Notes: a model not told the origin generated them from the letters alone. A stretch of 38,860 bases of DNA from Methanobacteriota archaeon (GCA_018662825.1 JABJFI010000087.1:1-38860); one strand, 5' to 3'; positions 16,098 through 26,523 are shown, numbered from the stretch's first letter. Translations and numbers: made by a program.

Positions 16098-19000
16098 ATG
16101 AGTCAAAAAATTAAATCAGTCAGCCTTGTATCAATTATGTTGCTTTCCGTCCTCTCGACGTTGTTTTTAGCAACTCTAACTGCCACAGCAAATACCGTTG
16201 TTATTACCGAAGCGATACAGATTGTTGATGGTGGAACCTCCTCCGATACGCAAACAGCAGTCGGCTCCGACAGTGAAGGAAATGTTCACGTTGTTTGGGC
16301 CCGAAATAACCTCCACCTCTACTATTCCATGCTTTCACCACGTGGTGAAACATTGATTGATACCACCCAAATCACTAACCCAGGACTTCACAAGATTTGG
16401 CACCCTGACATGGTTGTCGATGAAAACGACAAAATCCACATTGTTTGGGCCGATAAATCCGCTCAACACAAAATCGTCTATACCGTTCTCAACCCATGGA
16501 AGGCTGCAATGGATGGTTCGGCTTCCGACGACACAACACTTTCTGCAATAAACGACCACGTTGTTTCAAGCCGTGCTCAAAACCGAGATTGGCCAGCAAT
16601 CGATATTGATAGCCAAGGTGGAGTCCACATTGCTTGGGAAGATTCCTATGACGAATTGGGCCGTTTCTTTAACCAACCTCAAATCTATTACACCATGCTT
16701 GTACCAGATGTTAGCACAGGTTCAGTCATCACCAACTTCGATGATACATTGCTCACACCAATCATTGGTCACAAGGGCCACCCCGACATCGTCGTCGATG
16801 CGAACGATTACGTTCAAATCGCTTGGGACGATACACGTGGCGGTAAGGTTGAATTAAACTTCATCGTCGATACATCGGGTTCGATGTATTCTGAATGGGC
16901 AGATATCTGCACTGTTGTTTACGGCGGAAACTTTGCTTCAGGTGGTTATTTCCAAGGTATTAAGCCAATGCTTGAAACTGCAAACATGACCGTTTACGAA
17001 ACAATTTACGGACTAGGAAACACACTTCCTGGTGCGGCAAGCTCAGGAAACTGTGCCGGATACAATCAGAATTCTGGTCCTCGAACCACACCTCTCGGAC
17101 AATTCCCGGGAGATGATTCAGGTGGAATTCGTAAGTTGCCGGGTACTGTTTACAATGGCAACACATATTCTGGATACTCTGGTGAAGACTGGGGCCCGGG
17201 TAGTAACTGGGCTTGCTTGTCTTGGAAAGACGCAACTGGCAACGTCCCAGGCAACCCTCCAACTCAAGACGACCACCGTTGGAACCCAAATGCAACAAAG
17301 ATTGTTATTCCTGTTTCCGATGAAGGGCCAAAAGATGGTGACCCATCTCAACAATCAGATGATTTGACATCAATTGAAGAGGCTCACGACAACTGTATCA
17401 ATGCAGGTGTTATCCCGGTCGGTCTTTACGGACAAGGATACGGTGGCGCTGGAAACATCCAATCCCACTTTATGGATCTCGTTCAATGCCCTAACAGCGT
17501 TGTTTCGACCTCAACCCGAAACTGTCCAGGCAATACACTACGCAGTTCCGATGCTGGCGGTCAAGCATATGAATTCCCATCCGGCTCCGGCGGCACCAAT
17601 GCAATGGCCCTATTGGTCGAAGCAATGGTTTACATCTCAACTAACAATTCTCGTGAAATTTACATGTCGGTTCTTGACCCCTATGGTAAGATGAATAACG
17701 ACCCTGGATGGGTGCCTGGTGCTACTGGACACTCCATCATTGGCGGGGCATATGCCGAGGATACAGGTGCTGGCGCAGACGGGCATCTTGTTGTTGTCAA
17801 TGACACACGCGTAACTATCGACGACGCTTACTCATTCCACCCATCTATTGGCGTCGATATGCAAGGAAACACACACATCGCTTGGATGGATGGCCGAAAC
17901 TATGGTTTCGAAAAGGGCGTCAACTACGAAGTTTTCTACACTAAACTGCGCTTGCAAGGAGCAGGTGCTTGGGATGGTGCAGACCAAGGACTTTCCACTT
18001 ATGCAATTAAGAAAATCCAAGACACACCAATTTCTACTGTTGAAGGAAACTCCGGACTTCCGGGTAATCGCCCATACGGTGGCAACTCAGTCTTCCCTGC
18101 ACTACTTACCGATGACCAAAACAACATCCACATTGCTTGGGTTGATTCAGCAAATGCAACAGCGGATGAAGAGATTCTCTACACTCGCTTGAATTCAACT
18201 GACCTCACAGGACCAGGCCTTACTGCATTGGACCCTTGGGAAGCAGTACCTGTAACATCTTGGGCAAGTAACAAACTTGGTCCAAATTCTGGTAGTCAAC
18301 CAAGCATAGGTATGCCTCCAGCGTTCTCCAATGATTTGGGTAGCGGTGCGCATATTGCTTGGTCAGATACCAATAAGTGTAGTGAAGAAGCCAACAATAA
18401 TAGGTTCACTATCTGTTATTCACACGTTCTTACAGGTCAAGTTGATGTTGAATTCCAAGACGGAGAAACATTCTATCACGTGATTGAACCAGGCCAGCAA
18501 ACCATCTACAATATGTCGATGAACAACTCGACACCAGGTCCTAAAGACCTCGTTGCAGATACATTTGGCCTCAACATTTCAGGAGTTCCTCAAAACTGGA
18601 CTGCAACACTATTCTTTGCAGATAATCACACGACTATTATGCCAGATACACCAATCTTCCTCGAAGGTGGCGAAGATATTCGCTTCTACATGCGTGTCCG
18701 TGCTCCATCGGTCTATCAGGCGGAAGCAGATCAAATAGCTGATATTTCGGTGACGGCAAAATCGTACAAAGACCCAGCAATTCAATCCGACTTGGTCACC
18801 CGTACTCTCATGGACGTTGTACATGGAATAAATCTCGACACATCTCACAGCATGGCAGATGTTGAACAAGGGCAAACTGCAATTTTCTCGATTACGATAA
18901 CCAATACAGGCAACGTTAATGACCGCTTCATCTTCTGGGACCCTTATACTTTGGAAGGGCAGCAAGAGTGGCTACTACCGTTTAATTGGGCTGTTAACTT

Positions 19001-21212
19001 CCCAACCAGTGTTGAGCTAGACCCAGGGCAATCAGTGACGAAGAACCTTGAAGTTCTCGTTCCAACATCTGAAGACCCCGGTGCCTTCGTGATTTATCTC
19101 AAAGGTTGGTCGGAAGGTGAACCAATCAAGTCCATAGAGAAGGGTACTTATGATGTTCTCGAACTTGGAGTATTTGTGTCAATACGTTCTACAGGAAATA
19201 TTGTAATGGATATCTGGGACCTTAGCGAAATGGTTGACCCCGGAGACTGTGTAATTTACGAAATCAACGTTACCAAGAATTTCGATTCTGGAAGTTTGGT
19301 TTTCGTCACACCCGGCGCCCCAGAAGCCAAGCCAGACAACATTTCAATGGATGCATGGCGCACTGACAATTGGGTAATGAACCTAGACTTTTCCAATGCC
19401 CCAGGAGGCAACTGGAACAACCAGGATTTTGAGCGACTGGAGGATATCAGTAAGCCAAGAGATTGGACGATTCCTCCCACTGCTGATTACATCAAATACA
19501 AAGTCGGTGTACAAGTATGTGCCCCAACAGGAGCATCCGCAGGACTTGGTCCAGCAGTTATTGTGAAAGCATATCTTGAAGGATACCCTCGTATTTCAGC
19601 TTCAAAGATTCTTTCGACCAATGTGAATCACGTGTTCTCTTTGCATGCAGATGCAGACATTGATGACGATGATAAAATGACGCTCAACGGTCAAGAAGTT
19701 CTGCCTGTTAACCCAGGTCAGCAAATCATTTTGCCGACAACGGTAACCAATCATGGAAATGGCCCTGATCGCTTTGATTATCGACTCGCACGAGTCACTG
19801 ACCCATCGGGCGTCGATGTTCTTTGGGATATTGAAATACCTCGTGAAACACTCAAGGAATTATCTAGAGATACTAACCAAATTTTCGATATTACTATGAA
19901 TATTCCAGATCAAGTTGAAGCAGGAGTTTACATGGTTGTCTTCCAAACTTTCTCTGAAGAATCATACCCTGATGCAAGCGGCCGTCTTACACGTCTGCGA
20001 TTTACACAATTAATTCCAGTCTATGTGCAGGAATTCTATGATATGCAAATCAGCATGGATTCAACGGTGGACAATGCAATCAAAACTTCAGCACCAGGAC
20101 GTATTGTCCGGTTTGAATTGAACATTACCAACAATGGAAACGTCCCTGATTGGCCAACCCTCAACAATCACACTGCGAACCGAGATGGTGAATCATTGAT
20201 TTGGACTGAGTTGCCTGGAATGGGCACACTCGACGGCTGGTCTGTTGAATGGCGATTGGTGAAACAAATTGGAACTGATTTGACAACCGAAGAGCAATGT
20301 GAAACCGTTGCCTCACTTGAAACCGTTACAGGAGAAGAAGACGCTGCAATTGATCCTGCAGTTGTCTTTGCTGATTTGAGCGACCGTTGTGTCTATCTTG
20401 AATCCGATGACAGGTATTTTATGCCGAAGATGGAACCTTATTCCACCTATCCAGTTGTTGCTATTGTTAAGGTTGCACCATCTGCTAAACTCGATACCCG
20501 AAGTATTGGTCTGAAGGTCGTATCTAAGATGGGTAACATGCTCGAAGGTGGCGACCATGATGATTCACCATCATGGGCTGATGAATTCCTCGACAGCAAT
20601 GAATTCATTGTTACACTACGCTTGCGTGCTCCAAACTTGATCATTGCAGATGTGAGTGTTTCTGACGATACAGGCGATGTTGATACAACCATCCCAATTC
20701 GTGTCATTCTTCGAAACGATGGAAATACACATGCAACCGACATTGAAATCGTTTTGTGTGAATATCCAGATGCTTCTGATACAGACACGATTAACGAAAT
20801 CAAATCAAACGGTTGTGATGATGAAAGTATAGTCATGCGCCAAGTTATCGGCGCACTTCTTGCACCAGATGATTCTGAAGATTACAAGGAAATTGAATTG
20901 GTTCTCCTTTACCCTGTCTCTGCAGGTAGTCACGGCATCTATGTTGTCGTCGACCCGTCAAATGAAATCGTTGAAACACAAGAAAGTGACAATATCAAAC
21001 CTGTTGAAAAGGAATTGAAATCAAGCGGTGGTATGCTGGATGTTGCCGGAGAAGTGATTGGTAAGACCGCTCTTCCATTCGCTGTAATTCTGTTGACCTT
21101 TGCTCTGTTTGGAGTTGTTTACCTCGTTGGACGTGGACGACGCCAAGATGTCTTAGACCGTAAGGCTGAGCAATCGTCTTTGGTATCCGTCTTGGCTGGA
21201 AACGACCTTTGA
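16098..21212 (+). CDS. Giant secreted protein: propeller with inserted VWA, CARDB-like repeats, C-terminal anchor
   Basis: The 1704-residue protein has a signal peptide (about 1-32, SLVSIMLLSVLSTLFLATLT). Seven blade-like repeats with the pattern HP-IVVD-x-N-x-HIAW-D lie at about 55-80, 102-132, 165-202, 228-248, 580-618, 665-700 and 733-775. A von Willebrand A-like domain (about 250-512) with the MIDAS motif DTSGSM (258-263) interrupts the fourth repeat. From 780 to about 1655 come Ig/CARDB-like units (ITNTGNVNDRF; LNITNNGNVPDW; VILRNDGNTHATDI; VDPSNEIVETQESDN). The last 45 residues hold one TM segment (LPFAVILLTFALFGVVYLV) and a short basic tail. It should be displayed outside the cell and may bind a ligand or partner through a metal ion. 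Confidence 0.92.
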   Translation: MSQKIKSVSLVSIMLLSVLSTLFLATLTATANTVVITEAIQIVDGGTSSDTQTAVGSDSEGNVHVVWARNNLHLYYSMLSPRGETLIDTTQITNPGLHKIWHPDMVVDENDKIHIVWADKSAQHKIVYTVLNPWKAAMDGSASDDTTLSAINDHVVSSRAQNRDWPAIDIDSQGGVHIAWEDSYDELGRFFNQPQIYYTMLVPDVSTGSVITNFDDTLLTPIIGHKGHPDIVVDANDYVQIAWDDTRGGKVELNFIVDTSGSMYSEWADICTVVYGGNFASGGYFQGIKPMLETANMTVYETIYGLGNTLPGAASSGNCAGYNQNSGPRTTPLGQFPGDDSGGIRKLPGTVYNGNTYSGYSGEDWGPGSNWACLSWKDATGNVPGNPPTQDDHRWNPNATKIVIPVSDEGPKDGDPSQQSDDLTSIEEAHDNCINAGVIPVGLYGQGYGGAGNIQSHFMDLVQCPNSVVSTSTRNCPGNTLRSSDAGGQAYEFPSGSGGTNAMALLVEAMVYISTNNSREIYMSVLDPYGKMNNDPGWVPGATGHSIIGGAYAEDTGAGADGHLVVVNDTRVTIDDAYSFHPSIGVDMQGNTHIAWMDGRNYGFEKGVNYEVFYTKLRLQGAGAWDGADQGLSTYAIKKIQDTPISTVEGNSGLPGNRPYGGNSVFPALLTDDQNNIHIAWVDSANATADEEILYTRLNSTDLTGPGLTALDPWEAVPVTSWASNKLGPNSGSQPSIGMPPAFSNDLGSGAHIAWSDTNKCSEEANNNRFTICYSHVLTGQVDVEFQDGETFYHVIEPGQQTIYNMSMNNSTPGPKDLVADTFGLNISGVPQNWTATLFFADNHTTIMPDTPIFLEGGEDIRFYMRVRAPSVYQAEADQIADISVTAKSYKDPAIQSDLVTRTLMDVVHGINLDTSHSMADVEQGQTAIFSITITNTGNVNDRFIFWDPYTLEGQQEWLLPFNWAVNFPTSVELDPGQSVTKNLEVLVPTSEDPGAFVIYLKGWSEGEPIKSIEKGTYDVLELGVFVSIRSTGNIVMDIWDLSEMVDPGDCVIYEINVTKNFDSGSLVFVTPGAPEAKPDNISMDAWRTDNWVMNLDFSNAPGGNWNNQDFERLEDISKPRDWTIPPTADYIKYKVGVQVCAPTGASAGLGPAVIVKAYLEGYPRISASKILSTNVNHVFSLHADADIDDDDKMTLNGQEVLPVNPGQQIILPTTVTNHGNGPDRFDYRLARVTDPSGVDVLWDIEIPRETLKELSRDTNQIFDITMNIPDQVEAGVYMVVFQTFSEESYPDASGRLTRLRFTQLIPVYVQEFYDMQISMDSTVDNAIKTSAPGRIVRFELNITNNGNVPDWPTLNNHTANRDGESLIWTELPGMGTLDGWSVEWRLVKQIGTDLTTEEQCETVASLETVTGEEDAAIDPAVVFADLSDRCVYLESDDRYFMPKMEPYSTYPVVAIVKVAPSAKLDTRSIGLKVVSKMGNMLEGGDHDDSPSWADEFLDSNEFIVTLRLRAPNLIIADVSVSDDTGDVDTTIPIRVILRNDGNTHATDIEIVLCEYPDASDTDTINEIKSNGCDDESIVMRQVIGALLAPDDSEDYKEIELVLLYPVSAGSHGIYVVVDPSNEIVETQESDNIKPVEKELKSSGGMLDVAGEVIGKTALPFAVILLTFALFGVVYLVGRGRRQDVLDRKAEQSSLVSVLAGNDL
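16845..17634 (+). other. VWA-like domain inserted in blade 4 of the propeller
   Basis: The segment starts right after AWDDTRGG of the fourth repeat with VELNFIVDTSGSM and ends before NNSREIYMSVLDP, which completes that repeat. It contains Cys pairs (ICTVVY, GNCAGY, NWACLS, DNCIN, VQCPN, RNCPG) and the late VWA-type strand TKIVIPVSDEG. Domain limits are approximate, from reading the translation. Confidence 0.75.
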
Positions 21213-21224
21213 TTCAGTGAACAC

Positions 21225-21989
21225 TCACAAATTCTTACGGGGTAGTGAGCCGAGCCAGAACCTAAGGTTTGAGTTGTTTGGAACAGCGACAATTTGTCCT
21301 GCTCGTTCCGACAGTTGACGTTCGAGCCTATTTCGAACTTCATCGAGTAAGGTTGCCATTTCAGTTTGTCCCAATTGTAACTCTCTGCGCAAATCGGTGA
21401 GATCTAATTTTCGCTCCGGAGCCTCGATAAGACTGTGAACCATTGTCCGTTGTTCATAGTGTTCAAAATCAGAATCAACCCCGGCAGAGATACGATTTCT
21501 AATATGCTGATGCAAGGCAATGACTGCGTCCCTTTGGGCATCAATATCTTCAAGAATTCCATTGAGATGTTGAATATGGGCCATACCTTCTCCAACAGAT
21601 ATTTTCTTGCGTCCACTCACGGATTGAACCACAGTTTCAGTTGCATTTGGTAATCTCTTAGAAAGACGCATGGGCCCTCCAGCAGGTAGACTACGTTGCT
21701 CACAAAGAAACAAATCGGGCCCCAAATCGATTCGGAGTGAAATCGATTGTTGAACACTGTATATCGTGCGTGGCGGGCCGCCCTTTTCACTTGCCACCTT
21801 CATTTTTGTTACGAAATTACCTCGCTCTAATTCGCGTAAATGTTTGACAATTGCTTGCTGACTCACATCGAGTAAATCGGCGAGCTGCATGGGGTAGTGC
21901 GGTTCACGAACCAATCGTTCGAGAATCTGACGGCGTAACTTGTTTTGAAGCAAGGTTAGGGCGGTATCAATATCTTCCACACTGCTCAA
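21225..21989 (-). CDS. ArsR-type winged-helix transcription regulator
   Basis: The N-terminal 90 residues form a winged helix: LQNKLRRQILERLVREPHYPMQLADLLDVSQQAIVKHLRELERGNFV followed by a wing (SEKGGPPRTIYSVQQS). This is the archaeal ArsR/HTH_20-like pattern in which the effector usually binds behind the DNA-binding domain. The rest (100-254) is helical (LNGILEDIDAQRDAVIALHQHIRN) with no metal-binding CxC motif seen. The track start is TTG; GTG at 21980 is another option. It is convergent with the giant surface-protein gene, its stop being 12 bases away. It could act on a neighbour, but no binding site was identified. Confidence 0.85.
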   Translation of the reverse strand: MSSVEDIDTALTLLQNKLRRQILERLVREPHYPMQLADLLDVSQQAIVKHLRELERGNFVTKMKVASEKGGPPRTIYSVQQSISLRIDLGPDLFLCEQRSLPAGGPMRLSKRLPNATETVVQSVSGRKKISVGEGMAHIQHLNGILEDIDAQRDAVIALHQHIRNRISAGVDSDFEHYEQRTMVHSLIEAPERKLDLTDLRRELQLGQTEMATLLDEVRNRLERQLSERAGQIVAVPNNSNLRFWLGSLPRKNL

Positions 21990-22105
21990 CTCGGAGTTAC
22001 CTAGACATAGGCACTCTTTGAAGGCGTCGCTTCAATCAAACTCACTAAACAACACTTGAAGACCAAGTCATGAAGGCTGAGATTGATAATCGAACATGCA
22101 TAATC

Positions 22106-23140
22106 TCACATATCGTCCCAAACAGCCCAGTCTCCAGATTCGGATTTTGGCTCCTTTGACTGAACCGATTTTCGCTGCACTGGCCTATTTGGTGTCACAC
22201 TCGTTCCATTGTCTCCACTATCCCAATCTGAAATTTCTTCAGTATTTACGACGGTTTTCTTCCCTACTTGTCGTACCACTTTTGGAGTATCGGCAAAGGG
22301 GTCTTCAACCTCTTGTATTCTTTCAGGGGTATCACCTCGCATAAAGGCATAAACTTGTTCGGTAGTCAAGAGAGTTCCTTGCATGACATCTTTTGAGCCA
22401 TCGACAAAGCCATCGTCACGTTCTATGCCCTCTTCGGGTAATTGAGCACCGGCATTTTGGTGAAGGGTGCTGTTAGAGTCTTTTAACGCAGCCATTAAAT
22501 CATCTTGGTTGTCAAATGATTGAAGCAACACTCCATCGTTATCAACAACTCTGAAGGTGCCATGAATCGCTTTGCTCCGTGCCGAATAGGCGAGAATCCC
22601 TGCAATAGGGAGAAAGAGAAATCCAAGACAACAGATGCCGAATCCAAATATAATTCCACTCGATTCATTAATACTTGGCGGCCAAGTCGAATCAGTGTGT
22701 ATCAACCAAACCGTTTGCCCTTCACATGTATCTTTAACACATGAACTTGAAGCCATCATTTCACCACTTTCTTCTGCAACCCATTGCTCTTGAATAGTGA
22801 ATGCCTCACCATCGGATGCCATAGGATTCCAATCTGAAAAGCATGATTTTGGAGCGAGGTCTTCGCTTGCAGCAGCAGACCCAACAATTGGTGTTAACGT
22901 GACTTCGAGGTCAGTCCCGCTTTCCAAAACTACAGCCATATAGCAATTTTTTTCTTCAACATCAAAAGTAGCCGAACCTTCTCCTTTTATTTCTGCGATT
23001 GAAATTTCTCTTGGATCAAATATGGAATCGATTGTTTCACTTTGGGAGTTTAGAAGAATCATTCCAGTAACAAGGAACAGGACTCCCAATATTGCTAATC
23101 TTGCGACCCAGGGGGAGCGCTTTTTCATTCCCTCGGCCAT
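22106..23140 (-). CDS. Two-TM membrane protein with long cytoplasmic tail
   Basis: The sequence begins MAEGMKKRSPWVARLAILGVLFLVTGMILL, a typical N-terminal anchor. About 130 residues of external domain with several cysteines follow (NCYMAVVLESG; SCFSDW; SCVKDTCEGQ), then a second hydrophobic segment (GIIFGFGICCLGFLFLPIAGILAY). A 140-residue acidic tail ends in SGDWAVWDDM. I do not recognise the family; the layout resembles the 208-residue two-TM protein at 5360, but no sequence similarity was established. It starts at ATG 23140; ATG 23128 is possible. It lies 42 bases downstream of the top6A stop on the same strand. Confidence 0.78.
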   Translation of the reverse strand: MAEGMKKRSPWVARLAILGVLFLVTGMILLNSQSETIDSIFDPREISIAEIKGEGSATFDVEEKNCYMAVVLESGTDLEVTLTPIVGSAAASEDLAPKSCFSDWNPMASDGEAFTIQEQWVAEESGEMMASSSCVKDTCEGQTVWLIHTDSTWPPSINESSGIIFGFGICCLGFLFLPIAGILAYSARSKAIHGTFRVVDNDGVLLQSFDNQDDLMAALKDSNSTLHQNAGAQLPEEGIERDDGFVDGSKDVMQGTLLTTEQVYAFMRGDTPERIQEVEDPFADTPKVVRQVGKKTVVNTEEISDWDSGDNGTSVTPNRPVQRKSVQSKEPKSESGDWAVWDDM

Positions 23141-23182
23141 GGTCTTGCCTCATCCATCATCCTCAATGAATCCTTGCGAGCC

Positions 23183-24280
23183 TTAAGCTAGTCCTAATTC
23201 AGCTAATTTTTCGGGCAAGTAGGTTTCAGTAACGAAGTCCAAACCGTACTTTGCCAAGGATTGTTGTTCCGCTTTCTTTCCAAGTTCCAACATCATATTG
23301 ATTTGTTCTTGCCACCAACTGTCGGCAAACCGAGGGTCTGAAAGTTCGGCATTCAATGCTTCAATATCTTTCTTCGACAAATCATCATTAGGTAAATCAT
23401 ATGCGACAATATCATCTGCAGTAATGCCGAGATAGGTGGCAGATGGAGTGGCAAGATATTCAGAAATATGGGCCGTTTTAATCGCACCATAAGCAATTGA
23501 AGCAAAAATACGGAACGACCACGGGTCACCGTCGAGGAACACAACAACAGGCAAATCCCATTCCTCACTCATCCGTTTCATAATACGTCGAGTTGAACGA
23601 GCAGGTTGCCCTTTGAGATGCAATAGCCCACATCGATATTCTTCATCAAATCCATTTTCAATCAAACGGTCGAACATACCACCAGTTTCAATCGCCATAA
23701 TGAAGTCAATATCGTGCTCAAGCAATTCTATTTTTTCGAGTTCGACATTGTAGGGTACACCGTATCCCGAATCTCCAACATCGTCTCGCGCATTGATTCG
23801 CATCCACTCGCCGCGACGATTACGTTCGCGCAATGTCAAGTTTCCAATCATCCTAGCGCCGTCTTCTTCAGGACGTAATTTGAAATCTTCACGCAAACAT
23901 TTTGTTACAATTTCTAAATCTTCAGCAAGATTATTTGAATCATTTTGACTTCCAAATTTGCCCATCCCCCATCCCTCGGAAATATAGTACATTTCTCTCA
24001 GGGTGGAAGACTTTCCAGCATCCAGCATTTCTTCAATGAATTCAACAACGTGTAATGCCCGAAGCAATTGTTTGGCTGAGCCAAGGCTGGTTGCATCACG
24101 AACAGATTGTTTTTTTCCATATTTGTAAACACCGAGTTTTTTATCAAAACCAATGTTATTTTTGGTCCTAACTGGAAGCGTCATTGTAGGAGGCTCGCCC
24201 TTGACGATTCGGTCATACATTTCTGCAACTACTTCATGCATGGCTGCCTTAGTTTCTTCTGGTGTGCGCATACGAGACAT
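23183..24280 (-). CDS. top6A: DNA topoisomerase VI subunit A
   Basis: The Spo11-like cleavage subunit of the archaeal type IIB topoisomerase. The catalytic-tyrosine region is [18 protein letters not shown] (Tyr98/Tyr99 from the chosen start), and the Toprim metal site is seen in [11 protein letters not shown] and [15 protein letters not shown] (Asp-x-Asp). It cuts both strands with 5'-phosphotyrosyl links and works as an A2B2 complex with subunit B to relax and decatenate DNA. The track opens at a TTG (24283); the ATG at 24280 shares its A with the top6B stop as TGATG, which shows tight translational coupling. Length (365 residues) is typical. Confidence 0.96.
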   Translation of the reverse strand: MSRMRTPEETKAAMHEVVAEMYDRIVKGEPPTMTLPVRTKNNIGFDKKLGVYKYGKKQSVRDATSLGSAKQLLRALHVVEFIEEMLDAGKSSTLREMYYISEGWGMGKFGSQNDSNNLAEDLEIVTKCLREDFKLRPEEDGARMIGNLTLRERNRRGEWMRINARDDVGDSGYGVPYNVELEKIELLEHDIDFIMAIETGGMFDRLIENGFDEEYRCGLLHLKGQPARSTRRIMKRMSEEWDLPVVVFLDGDPWSFRIFASIAYGAIKTAHISEYLATPSATYLGITADDIVAYDLPNDDLSKKDIEALNAELSDPRFADSWWQEQINMMLELGKKAEQQSLAKYGLDFVTETYLPEKLAELGLA

Positions 24281-26379
24281 CAAACATCACCTCCAAACAA
24301 GGTTCGTTGGCCATCTGGAGGGCTAACAGAAGGTTCAACCTTTTCTTCAATAGCCTCAGACTTTTGTTCTGCAGGTTCGGTAGAAGTTTCGACCACTTCT
24401 GAATAATCCTCGGGGGATGCGATACCACTTTCCTTCAATAATTGTTCTTGGCGGCGAATTTCTTCAAGGAATTTCTCATCCATTTTTGTAGCCCCGATAA
24501 CATCTTGAGAGCCACGGAATAATACCTCAGTTTCCGTCCAATCACCGCGTTCTAATCCGCTTAAACTGTATGAGATAGTTATCTTTTCACCAGGTTGTAA
24601 CGAATCGAGTTTCCAGGCCCATACACCAAGTGCTTCCTTCCGCCCTCCAGTATCATTGTTTTCCATCGTCGCCCCAGACTTTTCAGGCCATGTGGCAAGA
24701 AGTGTGTAGGCTCGAACCCGGCTTGTATAATTGAACAAAACAATTTCGACATCGATATTCTTGGTTTCTTTATTCCATTCAGTCGTTGATTCTGAAATAA
24801 CAGCAGACATGATTTTGGTAATTGAGCCTGAGAGCTCCGGCACTGGGCGTTCAAGAATTTGTGCTGATTTTTCAGCAATAGCGGGTAAGATATCATTGAT
24901 AAGTTCGAATTTTTCCTTGGTCTTTGCCATTTTCTTCTTCTTTTCCAAATGCTTTCGTAAGCCACGCCCCATCTCAAGCATTGCCTTTCTCGCCTCTTCC
25001 ATCACTTCTGCATTATCGGCCAAGGCTTCTTTTGCTTCAGAAGTAAATTGAACATTAGTACTCGCAAGATGAACTAAGATTGCCGCAGGGCCTTTTGGAA
25101 CACCTTTCCCGCCGGCCTGATCTAATCCGTATTGTCGCCAATCAACACTTTCAATGGCTTTGGTGAGTAAACAGCCACCTTGTTGATACATTAGCGGCAC
25201 TCGGTTTGCAAAACGCAAGATTTCAACCGGTTTATCACCGGGCATACCGCCGCCAAAAATCAGACCAACTTCAACTTGGAATGGATTACCTTGTGTAACA
25301 CTGGGAACACGAGTAAGTGTTGTAATAAAGCGAGAATCAATGGTTTTTGATAGACCTTTTTTTATCAGTAATTCTTCGATTGGAGACAGACAATTTGTTG
25401 GAGGCTTGAGTAACTTCACAGGTAATGCATTGAATAACCGTTCTCCTTGGAAGGCTTCTAGAAGCGCACGAATATCATCGCCCTTGATGCTCTTCATTTT
25501 CCTAGTACCTTCGATTTCAGATGCTTGACACAATTCTTTGCGAGCACGATTGGTCACGCCAGAGAAATTATTGAGTAAAAAATGATTCAAATTCAGATCT
25601 TTTGATTCAGATACCATGCGTTGTAATTGACCCAATTCTATGCCGTGGGGATGTGGTTTGATGCTTTCGACCTTTGTTGGTAATCGTTCGGTTACACGAG
25701 TCCAGTGATGTTTTTCCCCTTCAGGGTCAATAAAAATAATCTCGGCATGCGGGTTAACGATGCTCGTCATACGAAGATATTGCCAAACACTTTGTCGGCC
25801 TTTCTGATACTTTGCTTTCATTTGAGCAGTAACTTCTGTACCGTGTTCCTTGCCAGTGCCATCTTCATTGTACCAAATCTCGCGCCCTGCATTCGATTTT
25901 GTTGCTTTGTTTTTACGAGTGTCCAGTCCTATATCCACAAAGGCAGCCGTAGGTTCAGTGGCAATTTTTGAGCGAACATGTGTCGTTTTACCGGTGGTTA
26001 ATTGGCAATACATCACAACCCCGGTAATTCCGATTCCTTGCTGGCCACGAGATTGACGAATCGCGTGGAAACGCGAACCAAAGAGAAGTTGTCCAAAGAC
26101 CTTCTCGATGCTCTTCTGTGGTATTCCTGGGCCGTTATCTTCAACGACCAATTTGACGATATCTTTCTTGGTATCGAGTTTAGTAATATGAATACGAATT
26201 GTGGGGAGTATTCGGGCCTCTTCACAAGCATCCAGTGCATTATCAACTGCTTCTTTTACTGCTGTAATGAGCGAACGTGCAAGGGAATCAAAACCTAGAA
26301 AATGCTTGTTTTTCTCAAAAAACTCAGATATTGCAACTTGTTTTTGATTTGATGCGAGTTTTTGTGCGATGCCAGCCAT
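24280..26379 (-). CDS. top6B: DNA topoisomerase VI subunit B
   Basis: This is the GHKL ATPase subunit of topoisomerase VI. Visible motifs are the N box EAVDNALDACEEA, the G1 box VVEDNGPGIPQ, the G2-type GQQGIGITG, and a central helix-two-turns-helix plus transducer part with the likely switch segment around GGKGVPKGPAAILVHLAS. ATP binding dimerises the subunits and drives strand passage by subunit A. A C-terminal tail (about 650-699) is Glu-rich, ending GQRTLFGGDV. I prefer the ATG at 26379 because GGAGGA lies seven to eight bases before it, over the track start at 26421. It is the first gene of the top6B-top6A pair. Confidence 0.96.
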   Translation of the reverse strand: MAGIAQKLASNQKQVAISEFFEKNKHFLGFDSLARSLITAVKEAVDNALDACEEARILPTIRIHITKLDTKKDIVKLVVEDNGPGIPQKSIEKVFGQLLFGSRFHAIRQSRGQQGIGITGVVMYCQLTTGKTTHVRSKIATEPTAAFVDIGLDTRKNKATKSNAGREIWYNEDGTGKEHGTEVTAQMKAKYQKGRQSVWQYLRMTSIVNPHAEIIFIDPEGEKHHWTRVTERLPTKVESIKPHPHGIELGQLQRMVSESKDLNLNHFLLNNFSGVTNRARKELCQASEIEGTRKMKSIKGDDIRALLEAFQGERLFNALPVKLLKPPTNCLSPIEELLIKKGLSKTIDSRFITTLTRVPSVTQGNPFQVEVGLIFGGGMPGDKPVEILRFANRVPLMYQQGGCLLTKAIESVDWRQYGLDQAGGKGVPKGPAAILVHLASTNVQFTSEAKEALADNAEVMEEARKAMLEMGRGLRKHLEKKKKMAKTKEKFELINDILPAIAEKSAQILERPVPELSGSITKIMSAVISESTTEWNKETKNIDVEIVLFNYTSRVRAYTLLATWPEKSGATMENNDTGGRKEALGVWAWKLDSLQPGEKITISYSLSGLERGDWTETEVLFRGSQDVIGATKMDEKFLEEIRRQEQLLKESGIASPEDYSEVVETSTEPAEQKSEAIEEKVEPSVSPPDGQRTLFGGDV

Positions 26380-26456
26380 GGGTATTCCTCCGACAAAGGT
26401 CCTCCTCTGTCCGAATGACATCGGGCCTATGTGGTAAGCAACCTTGTCGGCCGACG

Positions 26457-26464
26457 GTTTTTAA
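26457..26464 (-). promoter_or_regulatory. Weak TATA-like element upstream of top6B
   Basis: Read on the minus strand, ATTAAAAA lies about 80 bases before the ATG at 26379. It is the only AT-rich 8-mer in the second half of the gap towards the aconitase-family stop. Low confidence; the sequence is only a rough match to an archaeal TATA box. Confidence 0.3.
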
Positions 26465-26523
26465 TGTCTAATACCGAACATTATCAACGACCTTCTTTTC
26501 AGAATGATTCACACACGTCCAAA

